A DNA stretch of 64,000 bases from Cryptomeria japonica (lineage: Eukaryota; Streptophyta; Pinopsida; Cupressales; Cupressaceae): contig NC_081415.1 of the NCBI RefSeq assembly GCF_030272615.1, positions 374,623,392 through 374,687,391 of the forward strand, written 5' to 3'. Made by a program: the position numbers and the translations under genes. Positions 23,641 through 35,269 of this stretch are shown in pieces (position 1 is the first letter of the stretch; each line of letters opens with the position of its first letter). Under the pieces are notes generated by a model, which made no database searches, was not told the DNA's origin, and saw only the letters and a program-made list of their open reading frames with translations.

Positions 23641-24919
23641 TTTGGAGGTGGTGTCTAGGTTTCGTTAAGTTTAAGTTTTTTATTGATAGGTTAATGGGTT
23701 TATCTATTGGTATGTGGGAGTTTGGTTCGAAATTATATTATTTTGGGGGATGGAAAGTTGGAAGGTTTTGATGGGTCTTTAAGTGTAAGTGGTGGTAGTG
23801 GATGACATATTCCAACTTTGGGGTTGGGATGTGATGTTTTAGTTTTAGGTTTTATTTTGTGGGATGTGAATGTGAATTTGACTATTAGATATGGTGTTCT
23901 AATATATGGTGTTGGTGTTTTGTTTGATCATCATTTAGTTAGGTGGATAGGTTGTGTTTTTTTGTATGTGAGGGATCATTTATTATTTTTGGTTGCGAAT
24001 TTTAGTTGAGTGGGATATTTCTTGGGTTTGATGGGTGTGAGTTTGCTTGGTCAATATGTTTGGTGTCTAGTATCTAGGATGTTGGTTGCATGTTAAAGAG
24101 GGGAATAGTGGATTGTAACATGTATCATGTAATTTTAGACATGGTGATGTGTGTTGTGGCACATGATGTGTTTGTTTGGGGCATAGTCATGTCAAGTTGT
24201 TGTATGGTAGTGGTGTCTTGGGATGATTTGGGGTCAGACAATCTTGTATCTTGTGAGGGGTTGTTTGGTGTTAGTTCTCGGACATGAGAAAGGTTAAAAT
24301 ATGGTGGTAACTCAGCTCCCTTCTTTCATAGCAACAAGAAATATTTGTTTGGGTATTTCTTTAAAAGTTCACCCACAACTTCCATTATTTTAGGATCTTG
24401 GGAAACATCTCAATCTCATTTGGTGTCATATGTTATCTAATGTTAGTCAAAGAGAAGTTCTTAGTGGGTGGTTGCAATGCTCCATGTCGTGGTGTTTGGT
24501 ATGAGCTCGAAGATTATCCATATTGGATCATACTTGTAGAATTAAAGAGGGGGTCTTGGTTTAGATCCATTTGTTTCTTCTTGCTCTGTGACCTTTTTTC
24601 AACCATACTACAAGAGACTTAAAGACTATCAATGATACATTAAGAATGATAAAGATGTTATGACCATGGATCTATAGTAAATGATATTTTTAGATTTTTT
24701 TGTTCTTAGATATTGATTTGATTCTAATGTGATAGTAGACCAAAGTAAACAAAGCAAGAACCTAGATATAAAATGATAATGACCAATATGTTGGATTTAT
24801 AAGAGTCAAACCTATACTATAATTATGAGTATTAGCCTATCTAATGTGAATGTAATGTGAGATCAAGACAAACAATGAAAAACTAAGGTATGATTTGGAT
24901 TTGGTTGGTTTGCTAATTT
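23641..24919 (-). other. Decayed DNA upstream of remnant F gag
   Basis: G/T-rich on the plus strand (C/A-rich on the minus strand), with proline- and asparagine-rich minus-strand translations broken by many stops. This fits the N-terminal part of gag and the leader of remnant F. No 5' LTR or primer site for F was found before element B begins. Plus-strand open stretches of 63-74 codons here look accidental. Confidence 0.4.
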
Positions 24920-24924
24920 TGATG
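24920..24924. repeat. Target-site duplication of element B, left copy (TGATG)
   Basis: TGATG abuts the LTR start TGTTGG and matches 54,607-54,611. Confidence 0.8.
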
Positions 24925-26609
24925 TGTTGGTTTAATGTGTTGCCATTGATGTTAACTTGATATATAACAATATGTATAGTAACTAGGGAGTTAACTGGAG
25001 CATGTGAAGAGGTCATTTATGTGTTTGAAGATATATGTATATGATGAGGATATTGGAGAGAATTTGTGACAATGATTAGAGAAGTAGAACACAATCTAGA
25101 GAATTACCTAATGACATTATACTAGTCTTGAATAAATGATATGGAGTGGATGGTACGTATTTTCTTGTATATATGTTGTGGTTGTCTTGTTTATTGTCCA
25201 CATACTTTGGGTGGCAATATTATGATGTATGTTCTCAATACTTTGATTGGTTTGGTGAGGGAATTCATCCAAGTACAAAATTGTTTGGTTCCCTATGTAT
25301 GGGTGTTGGTATTCTACTATGCATTCTTCCACCTTGCATAATTTTCATGTGCAGTTCTAGAGTCATGCTTTAAAGTATATCAAGCACCATTATGTCAATT
25401 TCCAAATTATCTATTTTTATAGAAAATGTTATTAGTGTTGGATCTCCAATCCTTAGTTTCTTAGTATAAGATGTTTTAGTTGGGTCACTAGAACGCTTCA
25501 CATTCTACCACAGTGATTGATATGACATTATGGTTTTGGTAGGATGTTGAGGAAAATCTATTTGATCAATGACAATTGTTTCAAGGTTTTTGGGTGCTTC
25601 GATGTATGATATTCTTCATAATGAATTCAAACAGATGGTCTGGTCTACACAATGTTTACTAGTTCAATAATGATTTTGATTTGTACTAACATGTAATGAT
25701 TGATCTCTTCAAGATATGTTGTAGGAAGATTGTAAATGGTATCCAATGCTTTATTCTTGGTGCATGTAATGTTTTGAGTTTCTCCTTGATGGTAAAGATG
25801 TTAACAATAAGCAATCTTGACAGTGCTGTTGATAATTGGCTAACATGGTGTGTTCCTTCATTTTTGGTTGATCCAAACCTATTTCATTGGTGTTAAACGA
25901 TGTGCTATAATATGTTTAGGATTCTATTATGTGCTTGGTTTATCTGTAAGCTAATTTTGTGGTTATTCTACATGCTTGGAGCTAACCTATTCTAGGTCAC
26001 ATGTTACATTTGATAGGTCCTATTTGAGCTGACTTAAGTGATGCTTTTGGATGGAGTGAAGGATATATAAGGAAGAACAAATTAGTGGTGAAGGTGTGAG
26101 TATATTTGAAGTATTGTGATGTGAGAAATATGTTGGTGATGTCTCAAATGGTTATAAAGTGTGTTTAATTTGTATGACATAAGAGTTTGGGTTATAAAGA
26201 GGATTGCACTACTGGAATTTGTTAGATGCTTCTTCTTTAGCAGTTCATATTATGCACAATATTGGTTCATTGTACCTTGCTTTGGAGAATTAATCTTCAA
26301 ATTGCAAACATTATATCTTTCCCTAGGGCAATTTGTCTTAGCCTAAAAATCCTTTCAAAGAGCAATGAGTTTCCTTGGTAATGAGCCTAAAACAAACTTT
26401 ATAGAAACATGTTTCACATATTGTGAGTTAACTTGACCATGGTTTTTTTCTCCTTGGAATTTCTATGTAAGAAATATTGTTGTTCTTGTTCTTTAGATGT
26501 TATAATTCATTTCTGTTTTGGCTAATCAAACTTGATAGTTCTATAAGTTATGCATATAAATTGATATATGTTGATACACACCCCTCTTAGAATCTAAGTG
26601 TGTTCAACA
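24925..26609 (+). repeat. 5' LTR of element B
   Basis: Starts TGTTGG and ends GTGTTCAACA. It repeats at 52,928-54,606 with many differences. It carries a TATA-like box at 26,063-26,070, the shared LTR block at 26,435-26,470 and a pyrimidine-rich CACCCCTCTTAG-type end. Confidence 0.88.
26063..26070 (+). promoter_or_regulatory. TATA-like box in the 5' LTR of B
   Basis: ATATATAA is conserved in place in the 3' LTR at 54,064-54,071 despite high LTR divergence. It is the probable core promoter of the element. Confidence 0.5.
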
Positions 26610-26611
26610 AT

Positions 26612-26624
26612 TGGTATAGAGTGA
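26612..26624 (+). promoter_or_regulatory. Degenerate primer binding site of element B
   Basis: TGGTATAGAGTGA begins two bases after the LTR end. It resembles the tRNA-iMet site TGGTATCAGAGC with a lost C and a later change. The spacing matches that in element A. Confidence 0.7.
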
Positions 26625-26641
26625 GATTCCTAAGGCAACAA

Positions 26642-27919
26642 TCTAACAACTAATGTAGATCCTACATTTAAACACCAATTTTTACCAGTGATGTTAAAAA
26701 ATAAGATTCTTTTGGAGGAAAATATTGTGGCAATGAAATTTGTTGGATGGTATATTGATCCTACTAATTGTGAAATAGATATAGAAGGAGAACTGAGGTT
26801 TAATCTTGATGATTTGGATAATGCCAGAGTAGAAAGTGAATAATACAAAAAATAATTCAACAAGGCTAGAAGGATAATCATCAAGATAAAAGTTCATATC
26901 TTAGAGAACAAGGAATGTAAGAACAAACTAAAAATTGCAAAAGAATAAATTACCTAGTCAAAGGATGAAGAAAGTAGTGTTTGTGATGATAATCTCAAAA
27001 AGGTAGAAAATGTCATAGTAAATCTCAAGATTTGGGTTTAAGAAGGAAAGAAGATTGCAGATTGTTTGCAAACCAAACTTAATGATAAGACAATAGAGTG
27101 CACAAAGCTTGAGGAAATTATAGCTCTAGAAAAGGAATTGAATGACGCAAAAGAATAATTGGATAAAAGGTTTAAACTCAAAGGAGGTGGTGACATGCTT
27201 AATGAGGTGCTTAGTTGTCAAAAACCACATAAGAGTATGGGTGGCCTTGGATTTGAAAAAGGAGATTGTTCTAAAGACAACAAAGGAAAACAAAAAGGTT
27301 CAAGACAAATCCAAGGAGACAAAGGAAAATTAGAATAATTTTACTCAAGTCTAGAACAACAGGAAGAATATCAAGAGATTATCTCTTAATCAATTTGCTC
27401 AAACCAATTATGCTCAATATTTTAATGGCAATTATTTGTCTTGCAACAAGATTGGATATAAGGCATGGATTGTAGAATTAGGATGCATATAAACATATTT
27501 AGGCCTGTTAGGCCTCAACCCTTTAATGATCAATGTTATCCATGCAACAAATATCCTCATAAATAAAATGAATATAGAACTAGACTAACAAGGAATGGTT
27601 TCATGAATATGAGCAATACTAAGAGCACATAATCTTTCAATGGCTATTGTTATACATGCAATAAGTTTGGTCATAAGGAAGCTAATTGTAGATCTAATGT
27701 AAGAAGGAGTGGAAATACTCCCCAACAAGGTATTGCATGTTATAACTGCAACAAACAAGGACATGTTGCCAAATTTCGAAGAGGAAAGAATATCAAGATA
27801 TCTAATTTATACAAGAAGGTTGATCAAATAAATAAAGAAATACAAAAGATGTGGGTAAAAAAAAAAAAAGATAAGGAAGATGAAAAGGTGAGGATGGATT
27901 TATACCTCAGGATGGTGTA
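26642..27919 (+). pseudogene. Gag-like protein of element B with four zinc knuckles
   Basis: Plus strand, broken by many stops. The first two-thirds is a coiled-coil region rich in K, E and L (for example KLEEIIALEKELNDAKE at about 27,100-27,155) followed by GGLGFEKGD, which parallels the plant Copia gag. Then come four knuckle units. Unit 1 is decayed (LSCNKIGYKAW, near 27,440). Unit 2 is CYPCNKYPHK, near 27,530. Unit 3 is intact (CYTCNKFGHKEANC, near 27,650). Unit 4 is CYNCNKQGHVAKF with its last Cys lost, near 27,740. Knuckle number and spacing match element A, so a four-knuckle gag appears to be ancestral to this pair. A lysine-rich tail with a poly-A tract follows (27,850-27,870). Confidence 0.7.
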
Positions 27920-28499
27920 GATGGTTCTTGCAAAAACTATATTGAAAACATATTCATTCAAGGAAGTTATATCTACAGAAATTTAGAACCCATGAGAAGA
28001 AAATATGTTCAAATCTTCAGTATAATGATTCAAGATGCAATAAATATGTTGTACTAACAATAACAAGTTGGATGAATCATTTTCTAGAGAAAATGATCAT
28101 CTTGCAAAGGATTGCAAAGGGTTTAGGTGACCTCTACTACAACAATAGGGTTAAAAGATGCTAAAACAAGATGATCAATTAGTGTAGAAAAGATAGGGTA
28201 GATGGAAATGCTATATATGCTGCACTTGGTCATTTTTTACCTCACTCCAAGTATTTAAGAGTGAGTGAAGAGTTAATGAGCAAAGAATCTTGCAAATGAA
28301 TTTGTATGCGAACCCTTGTTAATAATCTTCCAATTATTTTTTAGTTTTCTCTACAAACCCTAAAGCTTAAAGTTAATAATTGCTACTCATAGGGTTGTAC
28401 ATATTGTGGACAAGCCAAGACCCCTATTCAAGAAACATTCATTTAAATCCATTATAAACTATCCTATCGGTGCATTTTCATGAGTGCCTATCAATTTTC
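27920..28499 (+). other. Spacer between gag and ORF2 of element B
   Basis: About 580 bp without a recognised frame, equivalent in position to the spacer in element A. Confidence 0.4.
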
Positions 28500-29011
28500 T
28501 CTACACTAAGGATGTGTGAATGTACATTTAAGCTCAATTGGAAGAGTACAATCACATGAAAATGGGTTAGTTTAGAGAAGATAATTTACTAAATAATGAA
28601 TTTATTCTAAAACCAAAGTATACCAGCATGGGTGAGAATAAATTGGATATTTGGAGTTGTTTTCCCATGTTTTACCAAGAAGGAATAATCAAAATTGTGT
28701 TGAGTTGAAAGATGAAGAATTCATCTAGTTGGAAATACCTTACATGATAACCAAGGAAGCTATAAGGGAAGTGACTGATTTATATTCCACCAGAGAAGTC
28801 CCTACAATGAAATCTATAAAGAATGATATGGTCACAAATTTAGCAAGACAAAAATGTGGCAAACAGGCTATTACCATTTATGACATTGTTGACTTGGGTG
28901 TTAGGTATGCTTCCATTGGAATTGCATATAAAGTCTACTTTACCAATAAAGAGGGCCCTACAAATATAAATACCATATATTTGCCTATCAAATGGTGAAA
29001 GAAGGTAAAGA
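28500..29011 (+). pseudogene. ORF2 of element B, 5' part
   Basis: The open stretch at 28,729-28,998 aligns with ORF2 of element A. AITIYDIVDLGVRYASIGIA and YKVYFTNK in B correspond to AMTVNTIEDDLVKYACMVIG and YRVFYASK in A. Upstream, broken frames continue the match (IIKIVLS in B against IRIILS in A). The gene is cut by element D. The next residues (GKDIDLCDLLRQQ) are found at about 49,915. The function is unknown. Conservation between two otherwise diverged elements is the only evidence that it is a real protein. Confidence 0.6.
28967..29011 (+). repeat. 45-bp direct repeat bracketing element D, left copy
   Basis: This matches 49,877-49,921 at 43 of 45 positions. It is far longer than the 5 bp expected for LTR-element integration. 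The repeat is B ORF2 sequence, and the left copy runs straight into the gag of D with no LTR between. Confidence 0.85.
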
Positions 29012-29470
29012 AGGTAATGAATTGAGAACAATGGCTAATACTTTTGTCAATAGAGATACCATGGTTGGGAAATTATCTGCTTTTGAGCTTGAAGAATTTG
29101 GACCTTTTGGAGTTGTGAAGACTGAACCTTCTTTTCATGCATCTGCATCATCGATCGGCAAGCAAGATTGGAAAGAGTTATATGCAAGGGAATTGGATGA
29201 TATAAAGAGAGAAGATGAAGAATTTGAGCAACTTGAAGCCCTATTTGCTAGAAGAGTATCTAAAGGTCTAGTAGGAAGTAAGTATGAAGGAAAAGCATTT
29301 TTTAAATGTTTTGCATGTAATAAGATAGGTCATTTTCATCTAGATGTCCTGAAAAAAATTCAAGATTTGAAGAGAGAGCTAGAAGATCTCTTAAGCCTAA
29401 CCCTGGATATCAGAATAAGTATAAGTACAGGAAAAACAAAGATAAATCATGCTACATAACAGATGAGGAA
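29012..29470 (+). pseudogene. Copia gag, C-terminal part (element D)
   Basis: The frame opens inside gag with no authentic start. Recognisable are MVGKLSAFELEEFGP and the zinc knuckle CFACNKIGHF at about 29,310. After this the frame shifts, and the second frame restores the basic SRCPEK-type end and the YKYRKNKDKSCY segment that leads to the protease. The Met at 28,992 lies in target DNA, not in D. Gag forms the particle and binds RNA in intact relatives. This copy lacks its capsid N-terminus and is not functional. Confidence 0.8.
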
Positions 29471-29473
29471 GGT

Positions 29474-30800
29474 GTGACTGATTCTGATGATGAACCGATA
29501 CAAGACTGTGCTAATGGTTCCGACAATGTAAAGGAATGGGTGTTCCTGGCTATCAAGGAATATGTTCCAGCACTGGAAGAGAATATACCTCAAGAGAAGG
29601 TACTTGCTGCTAAAATTGAAGATAAGGATGAATGGGTAATTGACAGTGGATATTCACATCATATGACTAGAGATAAAGGGAAGTTTCTATCTTTGCAAGA
29701 ATTTGATGGTGGTCTGGTTAGATTTGGAGGTGACAAAGCATGTATGATCAAGGGAAAAGGAACTATATCATTGGATGGTAAGCACAATATTGATAATTTT
29801 TATTATGTTGAAGGTTTAAGGCATAATATTCTAAGTGTAGGACAATTGGTGGATAAGGGATTTCAATTACAGTTCAAGGATGGAAAATGCAAAATCATTA
29901 ATAGATCTGGTTTGGAGATTGCAACCGGTACACGGACAAAAGGTAATATATTTCATTTGAATTCCGGTGAGAAGACATGTTTGATTGTACAAATTGATGA
30001 GAGTTGGCTATGGTATAAAAGGCTATGTCATGTGAATTTTGATTGCATTGTAAAGATCAGTTCAACTAAGGCAGTTGGAGATATACCTAAGATTGTGAAG
30101 CCCTATAATCCAGTATGTAAAGAATGTCAAATAGGAAAATAGGTCAGAACCTCTTTTAAGAGTATACAAGACAAATCTAATGATGTTCTTGATCTTATTC
30201 ATACTGATTTGTGTGGCCCTGTTAGAGTTAAAAGTTTTCAAGGTGATATATATTTTATGCTAATCATTGATGATTATTCTAGAATGATGTTGGTTACTTT
30301 AAGGGGGAAATCTGAGGCTTTAAAAAGTTTAAAATATTTAAAGCTAAAGTTGAGATAGAGATAGGATTCAAGATTAAATTTTTAAGGTCAGATCATAATG
30401 GAGAATTCACATCCAGTGAGTTTAACAACTTTTGTGAGAAGCATGGTATAAGGAGACAATTTTCTGCTCCACGGACACCTCAGCAAAATGGAGTTGTGGA
30501 AAGGAAGAACAAAACTATCTTGGATGTTGCTAGAACCATGATGATGGAAGCTAGTCTACCTCATATCTACTGGAGAGAAGAAGTGAGCACAGTTCTTTAT
30601 ACATTCAATAGAGTAAATATCAAAGGAGAAATCGTTAAGACACCTTGTGAATTATGGTTTGGCAATATACCTAAAGTTAAGTATTTTAGAATCTTTTGTA
30701 GTAAATGTTATATCAGGAGAGATGATATCATTGGAAAATTTGATCCTAGATGTGATTAAGGAAGTTTTCTTGGTTATTCTAATGAAAGCAAGGCATATAG
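29474..30800 (+). pseudogene. Copia protease and integrase (element D)
   Basis: The aspartic protease motif is WVIDSGYSHHMT at about 29,635-29,670 (D-S-G catalytic triplet intact). The GAG-pre-integrase zinc-binding domain follows (WLWYKRLCHVNFD, then VCKECQIGK), with a TAG stop at 30,140. Beyond the stop, the integrase core reads HTDLCGPV (first Asp), IDDYSR, RSDHNGEF (second Asp) and PQQNGVVERKN (catalytic Glu) at 30,200-30,520. Frameshifts near 30,310 and a TGA at 30,757 break it. Domain order protease-integrase-RT is diagnostic of Copia. The catalytic residues survive but the protein cannot be made as one chain. Confidence 0.88.
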
Positions 30801-30810
30801 ATGTTATAAC

Positions 30811-31740
30811 ATGAGATTACAGAGAATTGTAGACAGTGCTAATGTCAAGGTAGATGAGCTGAATAGAAGTCAAATCAGAGTTTATGAGAAGGAACCAACA
30901 GTGGAAATGATCATAACTGAACTGGTAATACCTTTACCGGAACAAAATGTTGAACCAATTACTCCGGCAGTATCAGAAAATTTAACAGTAACTGAAGAAC
31001 CAGGAAGAGGAACAGAGAGTCAGAAGACTCCTAGGTATGTGAGATTGAATCATTCAAAAAATCAGATCATTGGGGATAAGAACAATGGAGTGATGACAAC
31101 AAGGATATTGGCATCTAATGAGGTATTTTTAATTTCTCAAGTTGAAATTATATTAATAATTGAAGCATGTAAATTTGAATGTTGGATGAAAGCTATGGAA
31201 GAAGAATTAGATCAGATTGATAAAAATAACACATGGATTTTAATTCCCCGGCCTAAAAATAAGAATGTTATTGGAACTAAATGGGTTTTTACAAATAAAT
31301 TGAATGAAGATGGACAAGTTGTAAGGAATAAAGCTAGATTGGTTTGTAAAGGATAGTCTCAAAAGGAAGGAACTGATTATGGTAAAAAATTTGCACCTGT
31401 AGCTAGGATTGAAGCTGTAAGATTATTTCTTGCCTATGTTGCGCATAAGAACTACAAGGTTTATCAGATGGATGTTAAGTATGCATTTATGAATGGAGAT
31501 CTTGATGAGGAAGTTTATTTTGAGCAACCTGATGGTTTTTCACTTTTAGATGATAAAAATATGGTTTGCAGATTAAGGAAAGCTTTATATGGATTGAAAC
31601 AGGCACCTAGAGCATGGTATGCAAGGTTAGATAGATATCTTTTGAAGATTGGTTTCACTAAAGGTAATGCTGACAGTAATCTAAATTATAAAGTCACTGA
31701 TGATGATATGTTGATTATTGAAGTTTTTGATGATGACATC
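30811..31740 (+). pseudogene. Copia reverse transcriptase, 5' part (element D)
   Basis: After a variable linker (30,811-31,150) come the RT blocks WMKAMEEELDQIDKNNTWIL, TKWVFTNKLNEDG and RNKARLVCKG, then a TAG at 31,354. The frame continues with [20 protein letters not shown] and [20 protein letters not shown], the Copia fingers and palm signatures with the first catalytic Asp. The coding sequence stops at 31,740 within the active-site box (reads FDDDI where YVDDI is usual), where element C inserted. The remainder is at 47,346-48,289. Confidence 0.9.
31736..31740. repeat. Target-site duplication of element C, left copy (ACATC)
   Basis: ACATC abuts the LTR start TGTTTACACA and matches 47,346-47,350. 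It lies in the RT active-site codons of element D. Confidence 0.95.
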
Positions 31741-32876
31741 TGTTTACACATAAAAATGGCTATGAGCAATTAAATAAATATTTTATATTTATTTAATAAT
31801 TCTTCTTCTATTAAATAGTTAATTTGAAAAGATTAATTTATTTAATTCATTTCATGTCCTATTAATTAATTTAATTGAAATATTTTATTAATTAATTCAT
31901 TTATCATTTTCTTCTAATCAATCAATTAAATATCTAATATTTAATGGTTATTCTTCTATCCTATAGTCTCAAATATTAAATAATTTCTTAGTTAATTAAT
32001 TCCTTTTCCAGCTCATCTTCTACCTCCACTTCATCTTTCCTTTGCCAACTCATCCATCATGTGGCTAGATTAATTCAACAAAAGTAAAATAAATAAAACA
32101 TTTATTAGCCACTTATCTCCAACTTCCAAAATAAATGAAATATTGTATACGTATACATATTTCCTAACCTTCTATATTCTCTCCAACATCCCTATATCTT
32201 AGGAGGACTTGAGTCCACTTGTCCTCCTCTCATTCCTACATCTTCTCCAACTATCCTATATTCTCTCAAGTCTTACCCTCAGTCACGGTGAGATGAGTGA
32301 CAATTGTCTTCTCCTTCCCCCTTTCTCTCAACCTTCAGCTTCTTGCTCATAGCCATCTAATCTGCAATATTTGATCATGACCGTTGATCTCTTCCACCTA
32401 AGCTCATGCACTAAAAATATATAAAAAGAGGTCTCCTAAGAAATTTTAAAACTAATAGAAAAATAGAAAAATAGACTAATAGCTAATCATATAGTCATCT
32501 AGGAGTCTTCATCTTGCATCCGTGAGTTTGAGTTTGAAGCAAATAGCATTTTAGAATTTTTCAGCATAAATCATTTTCATATCATTTTAGCTTAATATCA
32601 TGTGCATTATCATAGTATCAGTTAACTATCATTTCATTCTTCATAAGCCATCTTGGAAGCTACCAGTGCTTGTTTGAGAGAAAATCATCCGCAACCAGAA
32701 ATAGTAGAGTTAGGACACAATGAGACTAAAATCATGAAGGTAATAACATTTTCATTTTATATTAATTTCATGTAGTTTCATTGGTTGAGTTTGGATTTTT
32801 TGTAGCATTTCCTTTGTATTTTGTGATACTAATATGTTGCAAGTAGTATTCTGAAGATGCAATTCAAGTCGACACA
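31741..32876 (+). repeat. 5' LTR of element C
   Basis: Starts TGTTTACACATAAAAATGG and ends CAAGTCGACACA. The U3 region is rich in TTAATTAAATAATT-type words. The repeat partner is 46,206-47,345. Confidence 0.93.
32418..32427 (+). promoter_or_regulatory. TATA box in the 5' LTR of C
   Basis: TATATAAAAA precedes GAGGTCTCCTAAG. The 3' LTR has TATAAAAT at the same place (46,889-46,896). It is the likely start-site element for the sense transcript. Confidence 0.6.
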
Positions 32877-32879
32877 TTT

Positions 32880-32898
32880 TGGCGCCCACCGTGGGGCT
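32880..32898 (+). promoter_or_regulatory. Primer binding site of element C
   Basis: TGGCGCCCACCGTGGGGCT begins three bases after the LTR end. TGGCGCC-type primer sites are common in plant Gypsy elements. I do not name the tRNA. Confidence 0.85.
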
Positions 32899-33011
32899 GG
32901 AGCCTCACATATATCTTTCTAATATCATGTCTAGTTCTCGTACACATAAGTTTAATGCATTTGTAATCTAGATTCATGCTTATGTGAATTCTGACAGCGT
33001 ATTCAGTTAAT

Positions 33012-33275
33012 AGATTAGTGCTTTTGTCTTGCATGTTAGCAAATTTGACATTTAGGTTAGCGATTTTGTCTACAAATCAACACATTTAATCCTTAGATTA
33101 GCACTTTCATCTTGCAGGTTAACGTATGTGGCATTTAGGTTAGTGCTTTTGTCTGTGAATTCACGCATTTAGTCCACAGAGCAGCACTTTCGTATCGCAG
33201 GTTCACGCTTTTGTCACCTAGGTCAATGCTTTTGAGGTGGAAGACAACACATTTTCTAAGATAGTACTTTTATTC
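33012..33275 (+). repeat. Sense-leader array 1: about 13 degenerate repeats of period near 20.8 bp
   Basis: Units related to AGGTTAGCGCTTTTG start at 33,012, 33,033, 33,054, 33,075, 33,095, 33,116, 33,137, 33,157, 33,178, 33,199 and 33,220, and at about 33,241 and 33,260. Clear units are AGGTTAGCGATTTTGTC, AGGTTAGTGCTTTTGTC and AGGTTCACGCTTTTGTC. The spacing is almost constant although the units have diverged. The array lies in the untranslated leader between the primer site and gag. Confidence 0.8.
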
Positions 33276-34316
33276 TCAACTAATAAACTTTTCTGCAGGT
33301 CCGAATGTCCAAGAACTAAAAATTTCAAACTACTAACATATCTGTGTACAGGGTTATTTTAAAGAAAATTTCATGCATTTCCTCACATAGTTAATTAGGA
33401 GTTTTATTTTGGAGAGTAATATATCATATCTTGCTCATTTAGCTTAACTAGGGGGACAATTGACAGCATGCAACTTGCATTTTGAGTGACTTCTTTAAAT
33501 TAGTTGCACATAGATTGTAGAAGGCTAAAAAAAAACTTGTTTATTTCATGCTTGATGAAGTAGTAGGTAAGTATGCTCTCACCCTCATACGGTGATCAAA
33601 AAACCAGACTTACTCTCTCTTATGTGTAATGTTTAGAGGGCTTTCCTTGATGGGGCCAGTGAGGGTAAAATGACCCAAGTGGAAATGGGCTAATACTGAG
33701 TCCTTCTGATCCACTCTAAATAAATTGTGTTTGTGATGAAAGTCATAAACAACATGTGCTGATAAGTTCATATCGACACTATGTTTCCCCATAAACCCTA
33801 TGGAGCGTAACCTCTATAGGTTGGTAACCTTCTATATTTACAGAGCTAAAAGTGTTGCATGTATGGCCACATGACCGGAAGCCTTTACTAAAAACCACTT
33901 GTACTAGTTGCCAAAATTCTTCTAATTGTTGGCGCAGGAGGTCAGACCTCTGAAGCGGCTCACACACATATGATTCTTAGTAGAGATATAAAGTTTGCCA
34001 TGGGGAGTTTTCATGGAAACTGGTGCTTGGCTGCCCTAGAGAAGTGAGTGCCAAGGGTGGAGCCAATGGTGTCAAGCATCTAAATATCCACTCTAAATAG
34101 CATAGCCTCGAGAGAAACCCTGTGTGAGATTCAACAATTATTGTCTTAGTCTGCCATAGGATTTATGTTTGCTTGTGCATTTTGTTTTTCAAACATTGTG
34201 TCTTCTATGTCTATAACGTGCTCAGAATGGTCAAAAACCTAAAAAAAATCATCATCTAAAAATGAGCAAAAAAGTAACAACTTGCTGAAAATTTTGAGAA
34301 ATCCTTGTAACACAGT
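33276..34316 (+). other. Leader of element C between the two arrays
   Basis: About 1 kb without a recognised gene. Minus-strand open stretches of about 60 codons at 33,610-33,967 have no recognisable motif. Confidence 0.4.
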
Positions 34317-34560
34317 CATAACAGCACTTATAAGGCACAAAACCACACATTTATTATGCAAAACAGCGCATTTGAAGAATAGTACAACACTTTTATATCA
34401 TAGGTTTATGCATTGGATCAGTGGATTAGTGATTTTAAACATGAAACCGTGCTTTTATAACACAATTTTTACTTTTAGTGTCACAAAGCAGCGCTTTCAA
34501 GAAACAGAGTAGTGCATTTATCCCATAAGTTAGCACTTTTGACCAAAAAGATAGCGCAAA
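34317..34560 (+). repeat. Sense-leader array 2: 12 degenerate repeats of period near 20.9 bp
   Basis: Units start at 34,317, 34,338, 34,360, 34,381, 34,402, 34,423, 34,443, 34,464, 34,485, 34,506, 34,527 and 34,547. Good examples are AAAGCAGCGCTTTC, AAGTTAGCACTTTT and AAAACAGCGCATTT. The motif and period are those of array 1, about 1.3 kb upstream. Confidence 0.8.
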
Positions 34561-35269
34561 TTCTTTCTTGCATCTGAGACATAGCATATCAGACTAAAAT
34601 TTCAAAGTCAATATAAAAAACCCTTCTTAAGTAGAGTTGTCTTTTAACTATCATAGATCTTCAAACTAGTTCAATAATCGTGTTACCAATCCAACATGCT
34701 ATTTCCAAAAGGTTTTCATAAGCATAAAAAATTCAACAAGCTAGTGATTCAACCATCTTAAGTGCAAAAATCAACATCATTATTAGTTTCTCATCAGGAT
34801 ATATCAAATCCTCTATCACAAAACTTGATCAATCCACCTTTTGTTCATTATCTTGGATATATCATTCCTATTTTGAACCTAGGTTATATCAAAATCATAA
34901 TTGCACTCACATTGGATTCAAGCAAACTTGTAAACTATCATATGCTTATATGACTTTGAAAAATCGCCTTAAGAAAAGAAAACCCACTTATAAAGATACT
35001 TAGAAGAGGATAAGATTCTTGTATATCGATCGCAAAATCTTGTTAAAACATAGGACATTCCTACACCATTTTCGTCACTATTTACATGGTTGCAAGATAG
35101 AATTTGACAGAGAAATTTTGCAAGGACATGTTTTCAAACAAAAAGATGCTTTATCACAACGAACCAATAACAGTGGTAAAATCAACAAAGCCTACCTTCC
35201 TAAACCAATAATCACCTATTGAGTTGTTTTTAGAAGGTCAAAACTTGAGAAATTTTTCGAAGCAATCAC
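34561..35269 (+). other. Leader of element C before gag
   Basis: AT-rich, with plus-strand open stretches of about 65 codons at 34,762 and 35,019 that have no recognised motif. Nothing else is seen. Confidence 0.4.

Noticed and set aside
33012-34560. Regularly spaced repeats that could recall a CRISPR array
   Set aside because: Units are degenerate and contiguous with about 21-bp period and no unique spacers, inside a plant LTR retrotransposon leader.
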